Shown here: in pieces, positions 25,211 through 36,275 of the stretch
Position numbering within the stretch: the first letter of the stretch is position 1
Layout: every line of letters begins with the position of its first letter
NCBI GenBank assembly: GCA_964019135.1
Contig: OZ025248.1
Location: 45,315,670 to 45,379,669, forward strand
Length of the DNA stretch: 64,000 nucleotides
Source: Arenicola marina
Taxonomy: Eukaryota; Annelida; Polychaeta; Arenicolidae
Reading direction: 5' to 3'
Program-made: the position numbers and the translations under genes
The notes under the pieces: model-generated
Database searches by the model: none
What the model was told of the DNA's origin: nothing
What the model saw: the letters and a program-made list of their open reading frames with translations, nothing else

Positions 25211-25985
25211 GAGTTATTTTTAATAATTCAGCGTGACCTGGGAATAAAGAAATTCATTCTTCGTGATCTGGGAACACAACCTTGCCCCCCCGCCATGTTA
25301 GCGTTTACGCCATTCATAATCTATCATATGTCGTTACATGTTAATGGACACAACACTTTTGTAGCGGTGTCTGTGGGGGGGGGGGGGGGGGGGTGGGGCT
25401 ATGCGTTCATACGCCTACAGGGTGGGAGCACCTCATATGCTTTCCCCTCGGCGCCTTCTCATTGACCTTGGCATGTGTTTCTTTCATCGATTCAAGATCT
25501 AGCGGAAAACCTGGCCTTGCACGTGGCATGTGACTGAATGGCTTGCGTTGCTGAACTGAACACGCTGGTTCAGGGAGCTTCAGGTTGATGGCTCACGACT
25601 ACCGCTGAGACATCAGCCGATGCGCTCTCTATTGTTATCAATAAATACGGAAGACGATTTTGAGGTTATTTGTTTGAATGCCACGTGAGCCGGAAATGTC
25701 AGTTTCAGTCTGGCTAGTTACACTCCTCCGTCATAGCCCTCGGCTGCAGCAGCTGATTCTCGCCAGTAAACACGTAATCGATACGGGATTTGGGTATAAA
25801 GTGACCAGCAAAAACTGCATTTGACGGCAAGTTTTTACGATGTAATTACCAGTTGCAAGCTGAGATTGGCGAACAAGGTTCATTTGCGGGGGAGGGGGGG
25901 GGGGGGGGAGCAATGGGGGGTTGTGTTCCCAAGTCACGAAGAATATAATTATTTCTTTATTCCCAGGTCAAGATGAATTAAAAAG
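25211..25985. repeat. Inverted repeat pair around the decayed PAN-like exon
   Basis: The left arm (25211-25290: GACCTGGGAATAAAGAAATT, CTTCGTGATCTGGGAACAC) is reverse-complemented at about 25905-25985 (GTGTTCCCAAGTCACGAAG, TTTATTCCCAGGTC). The match continues outward: TTCTTCG-TAACTGGGAACGG at 24628 mirrors CCCATTCCCAGTTCACGAAG at about 26087. Only the left arm contains the expanded 32-bp array. Confidence 0.75.
25450..25650 (-). pseudogene. Decayed copy of the PAN/apple-like exon
   Basis: Reverse-strand homologue of 35506-35674. The acceptor-like GATGTCTCAG, ATCGATGAAAGAAACACATG and GCATATGAGGTGCTCCC landmarks are kept, but the corresponding reading frame meets a TGA soon after the acceptor and the Cys-rich part is scrambled. 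Non-functional. Confidence 0.5.
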
Positions 25986-26329
25986 AGAAGTCCCCGTATA
26001 CAATGGAAGAGGCGGATACATGATATAAATTGGCCATTTTTCAGTTCACGATTAATGAAAATCCTTATACGGCGGTCGGCTAATACCCCATTCCCAGTTC
26101 ACGAAGAATTATTATCCCTTCCCCCCCCCCCTCATTTGGGACGTTAAGGGCGATTTCATGAAATAATAAGTGCGTTTTACTTCACATGTATACGTTAAAA
26201 CGGATGTTTTAACTGTTAGCGTCTGACCTGGTAATGATAATAGTAACAGCACTTTTGTTCATCACGTTAAGGGCGTTTTAGTTCACATTTATATGTTAAA
26301 ACTGTATATATGTTATAGGTTAAATTACA

Positions 26330-26577
26330 TGCTCAAAGCGGATTATACCACGTTGAGATACCGCAGCGGGATATGTCTGTGTTTGGAGACAAGGCCAGGG
26401 TGTACGCTGATGACGTCAGACCGGACCCCAGGCTGGAGGGGCACTGGGACCGGAAGCTGGGTCGCCGCGGCAAGCTGCGCTACGCCGACCTGGGGGAAGA
26501 TGGCGTGCCACACGTCGTCCTCTTCCCGATGGAAGTTCTGCCGCGCGAGCTGCACGCCATCGACCCGGACGCCCCTG
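26330..26577 (+). pseudogene. Truncated copy of the ATP-grasp exon
   Basis: About 240 bp match the ATP-grasp exon at roughly residues 49-130, with only four mismatches seen in about 232 bp after the indel. A 7-bp deletion near 26350 shifts the frame relative to the intact gene. Downstream of the internal Met at 26373 the peptide (MSVFGDKARVYADD...) differs by two residues. Homology stops abruptly after CGACCCGGACG, where the 36-bp array begins. The glycine-rich loop and metal ligands are absent, so it cannot make an enzyme. A GGTAAGT splice-donor word directly follows at 26584. Confidence 0.85.
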
Positions 26578-29500
26578 GTTGTCGGTAAGTGTGGTGGGTC
26601 AGTGTGACTGGTGGTTGTCGGTGAGTGGGGTGAGTCAGTGTGACTAGTGGTTGTCGGTGAGTGGGGTGAGTCAGTGTGACTGGTGGTTGTCGGTGAGTGG
26701 GGTGAGTCAGTGTGACTGGTGGTTGTCGGTGAGTGGGGTGAGTCAGTGTGACTAGTGGTTGTCGGTGAGTGGGGTGAGTCAGTGTGACTGGTGGTTGTCG
26801 GTGAGTGGGGTGAGTCAGTGTGACTGGTGGTTGTCGGTGAGTGGGGTGAGTCAGTGTGACTAGTGGTTGTCGGTGAGTGGGGTGAGTCGGTGTGACTGGT
26901 CGTTGTCGGTGAGTGTAGTGGGTCTGGGTGACTGATGATTGTCGGTGAGTGGGGTCAGTCAGTGTAACTGGTCGTTGTCGGTGAGTGTAGTGGGTCAGTG
27001 TGACTGATGGTTGTCGGTGAGTGTGGTGTGTCAGTGTGACTGGTGTTTGTCGGTGAGTGGGGTGAGTCAGTGTGACTGGTGGTTGTCGGTGAGTGTGGTG
27101 GATCAGTGTGACTGGTGGTTGTCGGTGAGTGTAGTGGGTCAGTTTGACTGGTGGTTGTCGGTGAGTGTGGTGTGTCAGTGTGACTGGTGTTTGTCGGTGA
27201 GTGGGGTGGTTCAGTGTGACTGGTGGTTGTCGGTGAGTGTAGTGGGTCTGGGTGACTGGTGGTTGTCGGTGAGTGTGGTGGATCAGTGTGACTGGTGGTT
27301 GTCGGTGAGTGTAGTGGGTCAGTGTGACTGGTGGTTGTCGGTGAGTGTGGTGTGTCAGTGTGACTGGTGTTTGTCGGTGAGTGGGGTGGTTCAGTGTGAC
27401 TGGTGGTTGTCGGTGAGTGTAGTGGGTCAGGGTGACTGATGGTTGTCGGTGAGTGAGGTGGTTCAGTGTGACTGGTGCTTGCCGGTGAGTGTGGTGGGTC
27501 AGTGTGACTGGTGGTTGTCGGTGAGTGGGGTGGTTCAGTTTGACTGGTGGTTGTCGGGGAGTGGGGTGAGTCAGTGTGACTGGTCGTTGTCGGTGAGTGG
27601 GGTGGTTCAGTGTAACTGATGGTTGTCGGTGAGTGGGGTGGGTAAGTGTGACTGGTGGTTGTTGATTAGTGTGGTGGGTCAGTGTGACTGGTGGTTGTCG
27701 GTGAGTGGGGTGAGTCAGTGTGACTGGTGGTTGTCGGTGAGTGGGGCGAGTCAGTGTGACTGGTGGTTGTTGATTAGTGTGGTGGATCAGTGTGACTGGT
27801 GGTTGTCGGTGAGTGAGGTTGGTCAGTGTGACTGGTGGTTGTCGGTGAGTGTAGTGGGTCAGTGTGACTGGTGGTTGTCGGTGAGTGGGGTCGGTCAGTG
27901 TGACTGGTGGTTGTGGATTTGTGTGGTGGTCAGTGGGTCAGTGTGACTGGTGGTTGTCGGTGAGTGGGGTGAGTCAGTGTGACTGGTGGTTGTCGATGAG
28001 TGGGGTGGGTCAGTGTGACAGGTGGTTGTTGATTAGTGTGGTGGGTCAGTGTGACTGGTGGTTGTGGATTTTTTGTGTGGTGGGTCAGTGGCTCAGTGTA
28101 ACTGGTTGTTGTCGGTGAGTGGGGTGGGTCAGTGTGACTGGTGGTTGTTGATTAGTGTGGTGGGTCATGCAGTGTGACTGTGGGTTGTGGATTTTTTGTG
28201 TGGTGGGTCAGTGGGTCAGTGTAACTGGTTGTTGTCGGTGAGTGGGGTGGGTCAGTGTGACTGGTGGTTGTTGATTAGTGTGGTGGGTCAGTGTGACTGG
28301 TGGTTGTCGGTGAGTGGGGTCGGTCAGTGTAACTGGTGGTTGTCGGTCAGTGTGGTGGGTCTGTGCGACTGGTGGTTGTCGGTGAGTGGGGTGAGTCAGT
28401 GTGACTGGTGGTTGTCGGTGAGTGGGGTCGGTCAGTGTAACTGGTGGTTGTCGGTGAGTGGGGTGGGTCAGTGTGACTGGTGGTTGTTGATTAGTGGGGT
28501 GGTTCAGTGTGACTGGTGGTTGTCGGTGAGTGGGCTGGGTCAGTGTGACTGGTGGTTGTCGGTGAGTGGGGTGGGTCAGTGTGACTGGTGGTTGTCGGTG
28601 AGTGGGGTCAGTCAGTGTGACTGGTGATTGTCGGTGAGTGTGGTGTGTCAGTGTGACTGGTGTTTGTCGGTGAGTGGGGTGGTTCAGTGTGACTGGTGGT
28701 TGGCGGTGAGTGGTCAGTGTAACTGGTGGTTGTCGGTCAGTGGGGTGGGTCATTGTGACTGGTGGTTGTCGGTGAGTGGGGTGGGTCAGTGTGACTGGTG
28801 GTTGTCGGTCAGTGTAGTGGGTCAGTGTGACTGGTGGTTGTCGGTGAGTGAGGTGGTTCAGTGTGACTGGTGCTTGCCGGTGAGTGTGGTGGGTCAGTGT
28901 GACTGGTGGTTGTCGGTGAGTGGGGCGGGTCAGTGTGACTGGTGGTTGTCGGTGAGTGCGGTGGGTCAGTGTGACTGGTGGTTGTCGGTGAGTGGGGTGG
29001 GTCAGTGTGACTGGTGGTTGTCGGTAAGTGGGGTGGGTCAGTGTGACTGGTGGTTGTCGGTGAGTGTGGTGTGTCAGTGTGACTGGTGGTTGTCGGTGAG
29101 TGTGGTGGGTCAGTGTGACTGGTGGTTGTCGGTGAGTGGGGTGGTTCAGTGTGACTGGTGGTTGTCGGTGAGTGTGGTGTGTCAGTGTGACTGGTGGTTG
29201 TCGGTAAGTGTGGTGTGTCAGTGTGACTTATGGTTGTCGGTGAGTGGGGTGGGGTGGGTCAGTGTGACTGGTGGTTGTCGGTGAGTGTGGTGGGTCAGTG
29301 TGGCTGGTGGTTGTCGGTGAGTGGGGCGGGTCAGTGTCACTGGTGGTTGTCGGTGAGTGGGGTGGTTCAGTGTCACTGGTGCTTGCCAGTGAGTGTGGTG
29401 GGTCAGTGTGACTGGTGGTTGTCGGTGAGTGGGGTGGCCCAGTGTGATTGGTGCTTGTCGGTGAGTGGGGTGGGTTAGTGACTGGTGGTTGTCGGTGAGT

Positions 29501-29595
29501 GGGGTAGGTCAGTGTGACTGGTGGTTGTCGGTGAGTGGAGTGGGTTAGTGACTGGTGGTTGCGGTGAGTGGGGTGAGACAGTGAGACTGGTGGTT
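26575..29595 (+). repeat. 36-bp minisatellite of splice-donor/AP-1 units (about 83 copies)
   Basis: The unit core is GTTGTCGGTGAGTGGGG followed by TGAGTCAGTGTGACTGG and TG. Nearly every unit holds the 5' splice-site consensus CGGTGAGT (CGGTAAGT in the first), and many hold the AP-1 site TGAGTCA. Units vary in GGGGTG/TGTGGTG/TGTAGTG and GGGTCA/GAGTCA/GTTCA. Occasional single-base indels and GTTGATTAGT variants break any long frame. The array starts exactly at the broken end of the ATP-grasp copy. Confidence 0.95.
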
Positions 29596-30399
29596 TGCGC
29601 GATTTAACAAGTGGATTCGCGATTCAGATGGGGTACCCCTCTTTTCATAACTGTCGCAAAAGTCGCAAAAATATTAATTGGCGCCATTCGCCAATAAGCG
29701 CTTCGCTTTATTCCCAGTTTATACTAATCTTACCTAGGTCTTACTTGCATAAATGTCATAAACATTTAATCTACAAACATTTATGAAGGCGTGTGACAGT
29801 CTGTATTCTGTCTGTCCCGACACAAATCGACAAAACCAAAAGCAGCAATCGTTAACGACCACACCGCTGATCGGCTTTTCTCGTAGCCACGGTCACTCTA
29901 CTGAACACGATGAGGTTATATAATATATTTAACGCAGTAACCTCGGCTATAAAAAGCGCCGATCAGCTGTGTTTTTCATAATCGCTGAATTATAATTATA
30001 ATCTATTTTCGTTCCACCAAATTCCATTGGAAACATTTCGGCACGTACTTTAGACCATAAAAGAAATGTGGTTGAGGCTAAGCGCGTGTTCACGAATGGC
30101 GTCAAAATAAGTAAATATCTCTATTTGAATAATTATCTTCTAGGATAACTTTTTCACGTTAAACTGTATGGGGGACACAAGCGCTCAGATTAGCATAACT
30201 GACAGTGCATAAGTTAAGTCAACTTCGCGGTGGCTTTATGGATCCAATGCCATAACTTGGAACCAGTTGGATCTGATTGACTACCAAGTGACTGGGGTGT
30301 TGCACCGGTTGATGTGATGCTGGTGCCCTCTGACGGTGAATGCATGGGATATATATGATCGTTATACATGTATATACGAGTTTATAGGGGGGGCTGGTT
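29596..30399. other. Intergenic, AT-rich, no gene seen
   Basis: No frame above about 63 codons and no repeat recognised. GCCGATCAGC near 29958 is the reverse complement of GCTGATCGGC near 29867, giving weak inverted symmetry. Confidence 0.35.
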
Positions 30400-30497
30400 T
30401 CGATTTTCATATGTTAACTGGTATATATTTTGGCCCCAAAAGGGAGGCCGGGGCCAGGTGCCCCCCCCCCCCCGCTCCCCCTGGATCCGCCCCTGCA
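30400..30497. mobile_element. Partial short element ending in CTGGATCCGCCCCTG
   Basis: GGCCCCAAAAGGGAGGCCGG, a C-run, then CTGGATCCGCCCCTG at 30481-30495. This is the right terminus of the CAGGGGCGGATC family; the left end is missing or unrecognised. Confidence 0.45.
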
Positions 30498-30514
30498 TAT
30501 AGTTTATACCTCGC

Positions 30515-30990
30515 AGATAATACGGATTATAATCCCGATTACATGCTTATCATGATTGTAATCATGCTTGTCACGATTTAGTCATGATTAAGCATGATTA
30601 CAACTATTACACGCATGATTACACACACGACAAGCATGATTACAATCATGACAAGCATGATTCCAATCACAGTTATCATGATTGACATGATCGTAATCGT
30701 GCTTGTAATCACGATTGTGACCATGCATGTCGTGATTTAATGATGATTGTAATCATGATTGTAGTCATGATTGCAGTCGAAATTTTCATCAGGCTTGTAA
30801 TCATGCTTGTTATCATACTTATTCATTAATCATACGTGTAATCATGCTTAATCATTACTCATGATTGTAATCATGCTTCATCATTAATCAGTGCAATAAT
30901 CAGGAATACAATCGTCATGATTACAACCATGATTACAAACAGGATTAAAATGTTGGTATCATCACATTAATCATGTAATTATAATCATGT
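30515..30990. repeat. Degenerate ATCATGATTGTAATCATG palindrome tract
   Basis: Nearly 480 bp of interspersed ATCATGATT, GTAATCATG and CATGATTAC words in both orientations without a fixed period. The general design resembles the TTTACCATGG tract at 21471 but with different words. Confidence 0.85.
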
Positions 30991-31480
30991 TTGTGACATG
31001 GTACGTTCTGCTCACGGCGTTTCTGATGTCGTTATCGATAATGTAAAGTTTATTGTGATGACATAGACTAATTCTATAAGATGAAAGTTCAATTCGCTAT
31101 GGTCCTTGCAACGGTATCAAAAGAAAATGTAAAATATAATTTGAATTATGCGAACATCCCGGGGGGGTCACTATTATACATATCTGGTGGGGGGGGGTTC
31201 CACATGTGCCTTATTTGATGCCTGAGAGAGCGGATAAAGTTACCCCAATAGAGCGGATATTATAAAACTTGCGACCGGGGGGAGGGGGGCGGGGGGAGGG
31301 GGGCTCTGCAAACGTGCGTTCTTAGAGCGGGTTGCCGCGAAAATATAGGTTTTTTGCAGTAAAACGCCCCGACCGAGCGGATTTTTGGCGGTGATAAAGG
31401 AGGGGGGGGGGGGGTGGCTTCACTGCGGAACCACCCCAAACCCAGCAAAGTATTAAGTACCTCTGCCCGGGGCGAGCATA
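30991..31480. other. Non-coding, several G-runs
   Basis: G-runs at 31160, 31190, 31280 and 31400 adjoin AGCGGAT words and CTTGCGACCGGGG. Similar wording occurs at 41960, so this is probably a decayed member of the same short-element group. No gene. Confidence 0.4.
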
Positions 31481-31722
31481 TTATGTAACTTCTGCCATGT
31501 TTATGTTCAATGAACATGGCACTGTAACCAGTGTATTCTGCTATCAATTGGGATTTCTTCAAGCACAATGAGTATAGCAAGAAAAAATCGATCACAGACA
31601 TTTGCAGCGTTTGATTCTCGATTCATAGTAATAATATTAATATGCATGCAACGTATCGTGCCTGGCTGTTATTTCAGGTTAGAAACTCTATGTGCCAAGA
31701 ATCCCGTTTGCAAAGTGCTTAC

Positions 31723-32248
31723 CTGCAGATAGTGGATGCCCCTGCACATGTATTACACAATCCCCGTCCCCACAGCAGAGGTTAAAGCATTGTCTTCTGT
31801 GGCGCATATTTAGGCACAGAACACAACTTCCCAAAAGACAATAGCATCTTCTTTGTGGCTTCCAGTGAGAGTCGTCTACATGTTTTTGGCTCCTTTGATA
31901 ACGAATGAGCGCAAGCATTTTGGATAAATAAGTTGTTGCAAAAGTATCATAAATGAGAGTTGCAGGAATGTAGAGTATTGTCTGTTGTGCATGATGACAG
32001 ATTATTATGATATTTTTGTTCTTACCGATGACGCTGAAGGAATAAACAATTATGCAAATAACGGTCCAGTAATTGATTTCCTTAATATTATATGTCAGAA
32101 TAAAAAGCGATAAGGAACATTTATTCAACCTGGCGTGATAGTTGACGACCAACTTATGATACTCGTGTTCAAATTTGTTCTTAATTGTCACTAACATATA
32201 GGCCTCATTGTGTGGAATCTGCAGAGAATTCCTAAAACTGCAATACAA
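31723..32248 (-). other. Possible Cys-rich exon or chance ORF, 186 codons
   Basis: A reverse-strand frame runs from 32248 and continues past a strong donor-like CTGCAG|GTAAGC at 31723/31722. Its last part is cysteine-rich (CYCLLGSCVLCLNMRHRRQC, then CFNLCCGDGDC). No family is recognised, no acceptor is clear and the N-terminal half looks random. It could be the 3' end of an exon of an unseen gene, or chance. Confidence 0.2.
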
Positions 32249-33619
32249 CAGTAGACTACACGAAAGCTAGTGTTATTTTGTCGGGGCCTATATCTCTATG
32301 AATAACATATTATCTGAAGGCTCAAATGCGGTGATTTACTCACTTGCAGACAATGACCGAACGAAAAGTGTTCGACGCTGTACGTATTGGTCGTGTCCTC
32401 CCAATCGCAACAATCTTCCTACGCCTATGTAAGCCTCCATTTATGCCAGAGAGAGTGGTTTAGAGCCAGTACCATTTTGCGGTCCGCAGATCCCTCTTGA
32501 ATCTGTCCCGATGAAGTAATCGTACTACAGCAGGGAAACACCGCAACTCTCACAATGAACCGCGGCCCGCTTTAGAGATGTTTGAAGTTTTTGTTTGAGA
32601 AGTATTCTCTTTCTGCTTTCTTGTTTCGCATTAAGTGTTGACGGACATATATGTTCGATTGCGATTTTGAAATGTGTGATAAGTGAAGGGGTGGGTGTTA
32701 CCAAATTCAGTTTTACGGTTCTTCAAGTCTACAGAGGTGACACCTAGTGGTGCTGTAAGATAATATGTGATTTAAAAGTGTCACCATCTATTGGTATATT
32801 TTTGGTGTGCTGGCCTCTGGCGAGGCATCAACAGTTTAGTCCTTTGTCCTGTTTGCCGTCACTCAGGTCAGTTTCGGGTATAATTCAGATGATGCTATGT
32901 CACTCATTATAACCGATTGAACCGTATTGTTAATAATTGTCTGATCAATTTTGAAACAATTCTTAGTCAATTTTAAGCCTGGAAATACACGACGTCGATC
33001 ATGGGTTAGCAGGGGTTTTTTTTCTCTTTTATTGACAGTGGGTTAGCAGGTTAGCTCTGACATCAAAACCACCACCAAGGTGAAGGTTTTGAATAGCACA
33101 ACATGTTTCGATGTAGCCGGAAAATCAAACGATAATTTTGTGAGACAGGGATCAATATTAGCGAACCAATGTTCACCCCTCAGTATCACGACATTAACGT
33201 CTGATTGTCAGGCTAGTTTCGATGTAGAGTAACTACTTAATATGGATAGATGCTACCTAAAATGCGAGCGCATGTTTATTACTTCAGCTATTCCGCGGGA
33301 ATACATCTAGATTAATATTCAAATTAAATCCCACTTCGGCTTGCCGAAGGGATGACTTATATGTACCATATATACGTGCTTGTGGCATGTCATTCGGTTG
33401 TTTAGTAACTCCCATTGACGTCACAACTACTCAGTATTAAAGCCGCGACAACGTCGGGTTTGAAACTTTGAATTCTTCTTATTAGTAAATTGTAGAACAT
33501 ACATAAAACGGGAGGTTTATTTTTGTTTCGTTGATATATACATAAATGTCTTATAGTAATCGATCTTCGACGAAAAAAGCCCATGCATGCGTACATAACG
33601 TGCAATCTCTTCCGCTTTC
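32249..33619. other. Intergenic, no gene recognised
   Basis: Unique AT-rich sequence. It contains the left arm (33040-33115) of an inverted repeat paired with 34100-34172. Confidence 0.4.
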
Positions 33620-34172
33620 TTCAGTAGAGGTTGGGGGCCGGCGTGATAGCTCAGTGGGTTAGAGCGCTCGCATTGAGTGCTCTGGCCACCTGAGAGCCTG
33701 AGAGTGTGGTCGCAGGATAAAAGTCCCATGTCTTTCTTCGCAAAGAGTAGGGGGTTACACCCGGGGCCATGACTCCACTCTCCCTTCCTTCTCCCATTGA
33801 CGCGATATGAACAAAAGAGGTTAAAGCGTCCTGAATAACCAACCAATTCAGTAGAGGTTGACTTCCGGTGAATTTCACGCGCTTATAACAGTGTGGGATT
33901 CAGATACAGATTAATTTTATCATTCTGTACGTGTGTATTGTCTAAAGAGCTCGCAATGCTCTTTAAAATATTTACCTTTTTGCAATCTACAAACTTTATT
34001 CTCACTCCGGGCACTTTGCTGAAGTCGGACGCCAAGAAATTGTGGACTAACTTACTTATGAAAAATACGCTATTGACGGGAATTCAGTTTGCCGCCATGC
34101 TTGTTTCCACATCGAAAAGTGCTATGCTATTCAAAACCTTCACCTTTGTGGTGGTATTGGTGACAGAGCTAC
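33040..34172. repeat. Inverted repeat arms about 1 kb apart
   Basis: The left arm around AAGGTGAAGGTTTTGAATAG (33079) is the reverse complement of CTATTCAAAACCTTCACC at 34127. The match extends outward over ACATCGAAA and GTGGTGGT to AGAGCT, about 70 bp in all. The SINE at 33634 lies between the arms. Confidence 0.7.
33634..33845 (+). mobile_element. Intact tRNA-derived SINE with 14-bp target-site duplication
   Basis: The head GGCCGGCGTGATAGCTCAGT plus GGGTTAGAGCGC is a tRNA-like 5' half with the pol III A-box; the B-box region near 33710 is degenerate. The body includes AAAAGTCCCATGTCTTTCTT and CCCATTGACGCGATATGA, and the 3' end is TCCTGAATAACCAACCAA. TTCAGTAGAGGTTG directly flanks both sides (33620-33633 and 33846-33859), the mark of target-primed retroposition. 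The presence of an exact duplication implies a fairly recent insertion. Confidence 0.93.
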
Positions 34173-34999
34173 AAGTGGGTATGTCGCCCTGTGTCTTGAG
34201 CGTTTGACAGAGTCCGTTTAGGTGTTGCGTGTCATCCCAGTGATACTAATATTGAATATTCAAGTGTTGCATGACTTTGAACCTATTGAGTTGACACTCA
34301 TTGTAAATGCAGACCTTTAAATGCTATGGCCATGACTTTCAGTATTTTTTTAGTATTTTGAATTAAATTACGGACCACACTGTTTCGAAGTGTGAACATG
34401 TTAATCCATGTGACTAGTACTTTTCATGGCAAATGGTATTTTGGGTTTATGTATTGGTATTGATGTATCGATTTTCTGAATGGTGCCTCATCCTTGGGAG
34501 TACTTGGCACGAAAAGGGAATCGTGTCTCAGATGGTAGTTCACATGGTGTATTGCTCATGTTTACAGAGCTGTGGTGAAGCAACCTGATGCTGTTGTCAA
34601 CTTTACTTAAAACACCCGCTGGATATGTGGTAAGTGAAATCCTATCACTTTGGTTTAATTATGTCACTTCAGGGCTTTTCATTATTATGTCATATTACGG
34701 ATGAGGAATGTCCATAACTGTACGGTTACCAACTATCAGCGTTAGTCAATTTTATGTGTTGTATTTTGGGATAATGATACTGGTTTTAAACCAGTATTTC
34801 TAATCACATACTAAATCTGAACTGTGTTGTAATTTAGCTGCGGTTTAATTTGAGAATTAATTATTTTATACTGAATATATGTACTATACAGCAATTGTAT
34901 ATACTGTTGTCCTGCTACAATATGCCAATGCAATCAACGGGCAGAAATAAAGTCATTTCGCAATATGCAATCATCTTACTTTATTTAAATTGTCTTGCG
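34173..34999. other. Intergenic, AT-rich, no gene seen
   Basis: No convincing frame or repeat was recognised. Confidence 0.35.
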
Positions 35000-35850
35000 T
35001 AGTTAATCAGTTGAACATGCCATTTCCCTCAATTTGAACAAATATATGACAAACAAATATTTTATATTCTTTGCAAATAAATTTGGCTTGTTATTAATGG
35101 AGGAATGCCTTATGTAGACTACCGCGGGTAAGTCGCGACCCACGAGCTTTTCGTTGTCTATTTCTTGTTCGCTTCCTCATCTTATTGATGGGAAGTTTAC
35201 GGTTGGCCGATGCAAGTTTCACGCATCGTTTCCTCTACATGCTATGGATATAGACTTATCTCTTGTTGCGTTATCGTATCAAATGTGGCTGCCATTTCAA
35301 CAAATTTTCCACGTTCATAAAACTAGTAAACTACAACGCGCATAAGCTATCATATGTATTTACATGTTAAAGGACACAACACTTCAACACTTTTGGAGCG
35401 GTAGGGCGGGTGGGGGTGGGATAGGGGGATTCAGTGGACCCCGCTAACGCATACGCCTAAAAGGTGGGAGCACGTCATATCCTTTCCGCTCGCCCACACA
35501 CTAACCTTGGCATGTGTTTCTGTCATCGATTCAATATTCTCCTCATCGAGCGAAGTTTGCACATGGCATGCGCCTGAGTTGTTGTTGACGTAGCTGAATG
35601 TGTTACACGCTTGAAGACACTGTTGGTGTTGGCTCAAGGAAGTTTGGCTCAATGGCTCAGGCACACAGGTACGGCTGAGACATCAACGTAGATACCTTAT
35701 CTATTGTTTATATCGATAAACGTGGACGGCGATTTTGAGGTTATGTGTTTGCGAATGCAGAACTTTTCTGTCAGTTTTAGTTTCAGTTTCTGTCAGCCGC
35801 CAGCCTGGCCTCTAACGCTGCTTTACCGATTCATATAGTGCCCAAGTGTC
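35000..35850. repeat. Duplicated segment B (homologous to 24190-25680)
   Basis: Colinear with the segment at 24.2-25.7 kb through the shared landmarks listed there, but lacking the 32-bp array and its inverted-repeat arms. It contains the better preserved PAN-like exon on the reverse strand. Confidence 0.75.
35506..35674 (-). CDS. Candidate PAN/apple-like exon (169 bp)
   Basis: On the reverse strand an acceptor-like GATGTCTCAG precedes an open stretch and a GTTAGT donor-like word follows it. The peptide reads TCVPEPLSQ... then QQCLQACNTFSYVNNNSGAC and HVQTSLDEE. The C-x3-C spacing, the following FSY and the next Cys are the pattern of PAN/apple modules (C-x3-C...FSY...C), usually extracellular and often protein- or carbohydrate-binding. 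No partner exons were located on either side within the window. It may be part of an unannotated gene reading leftward, or a pseudo-exon; the ORF's only internal Met (35664) is not needed if it is an internal exon. Confidence 0.35.
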
Positions 35851-36154
35851 TATCCTCCAAAATAACAGAATTTTCCGTCCTGTCTGTAGCTCACAATAGA
35901 ATTTAGAAGGGACCGCCAGCCTTGATTTCGCCGCTTAAAGGAGGCATTCGGTCCTGAAAGTACGACGGCATTTACATAGTTTATTCCATAAAAAACGTTG
36001 TGACCACCCGTTTCCGATATTACTAAAGCGCACGTGAAACCTAGCACTTAATAAGCAACAGAGCGCTACCACAATAGCCGCCCATCTGGCGGGGCTGAAC
36101 CAACATGGTGTTGACCTAGGTTCTGCCCTCTCAGCCAGTGGGAGAGCGTATATG

Positions 36155-36275
36155 GCAAGGCCTTCGTATCGTAATTCGAGAAACCTAGTTTCTCGACAAG
36201 AAACCTAGTTTCTCGACAAGAAACCTAGTTCATACATTACGATGGGTGTATTCTGAACCGAAGCCTTCCTTTAAT
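36155..36275. repeat. Small foldback with 20-bp tandem core
   Basis: Outer words AAGGCCTTCG and CGAAGCCTTCC, then ATCGTAAT and ATTACGAT, are inverted. The centre is three copies of a 20-bp unit (AAGAAACCTAGTTTCTCGAC), itself partly self-complementary. MITE-like. Confidence 0.6.

Larger units (their letters stand above)
24190..26140. repeat. Duplicated segment A (homologous to 35000-35850 and 43270-43420)
   Basis: Landmarks shared with 35.0-35.85 kb, in the same order: CAGTTGAACAT followed by ATATATGACAAA, the CTTCCTCAT...ATTGATTGG/GGG segment, CTATCATATG plus ACATGTTAA...GGACACAACACTT, GGTGGGAGCAC, and CATGTGTTTCT followed by TCATCGATTCAA. From about 25690 it instead matches 43.27-43.42 kb (CTGCAGCAGCTGA, TATAAAGTGACCAGCA). 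The block therefore joins sequences that are 7.6 kb apart in the other locus. About 790 bp with the 32-bp array is an insertion relative to 35 kb. Confidence 0.75.

Noticed and set aside
26373..26588. Independent small protein from the ATP-grasp copy
   Set aside because: It lacks the ATP-binding loop and metal ligands, follows a frameshifting 7-bp deletion and runs straight into satellite.
27011..29478. Cys/Trp-rich + frames (SVSVVGQCDWWL repeats)
   Set aside because: 36-bp array interrupted by stops and indels; no gene context.
33634..33720. A functional tRNA gene
   Set aside because: It belongs to a 212-bp SINE with a target-site duplication and a degenerate B-box.
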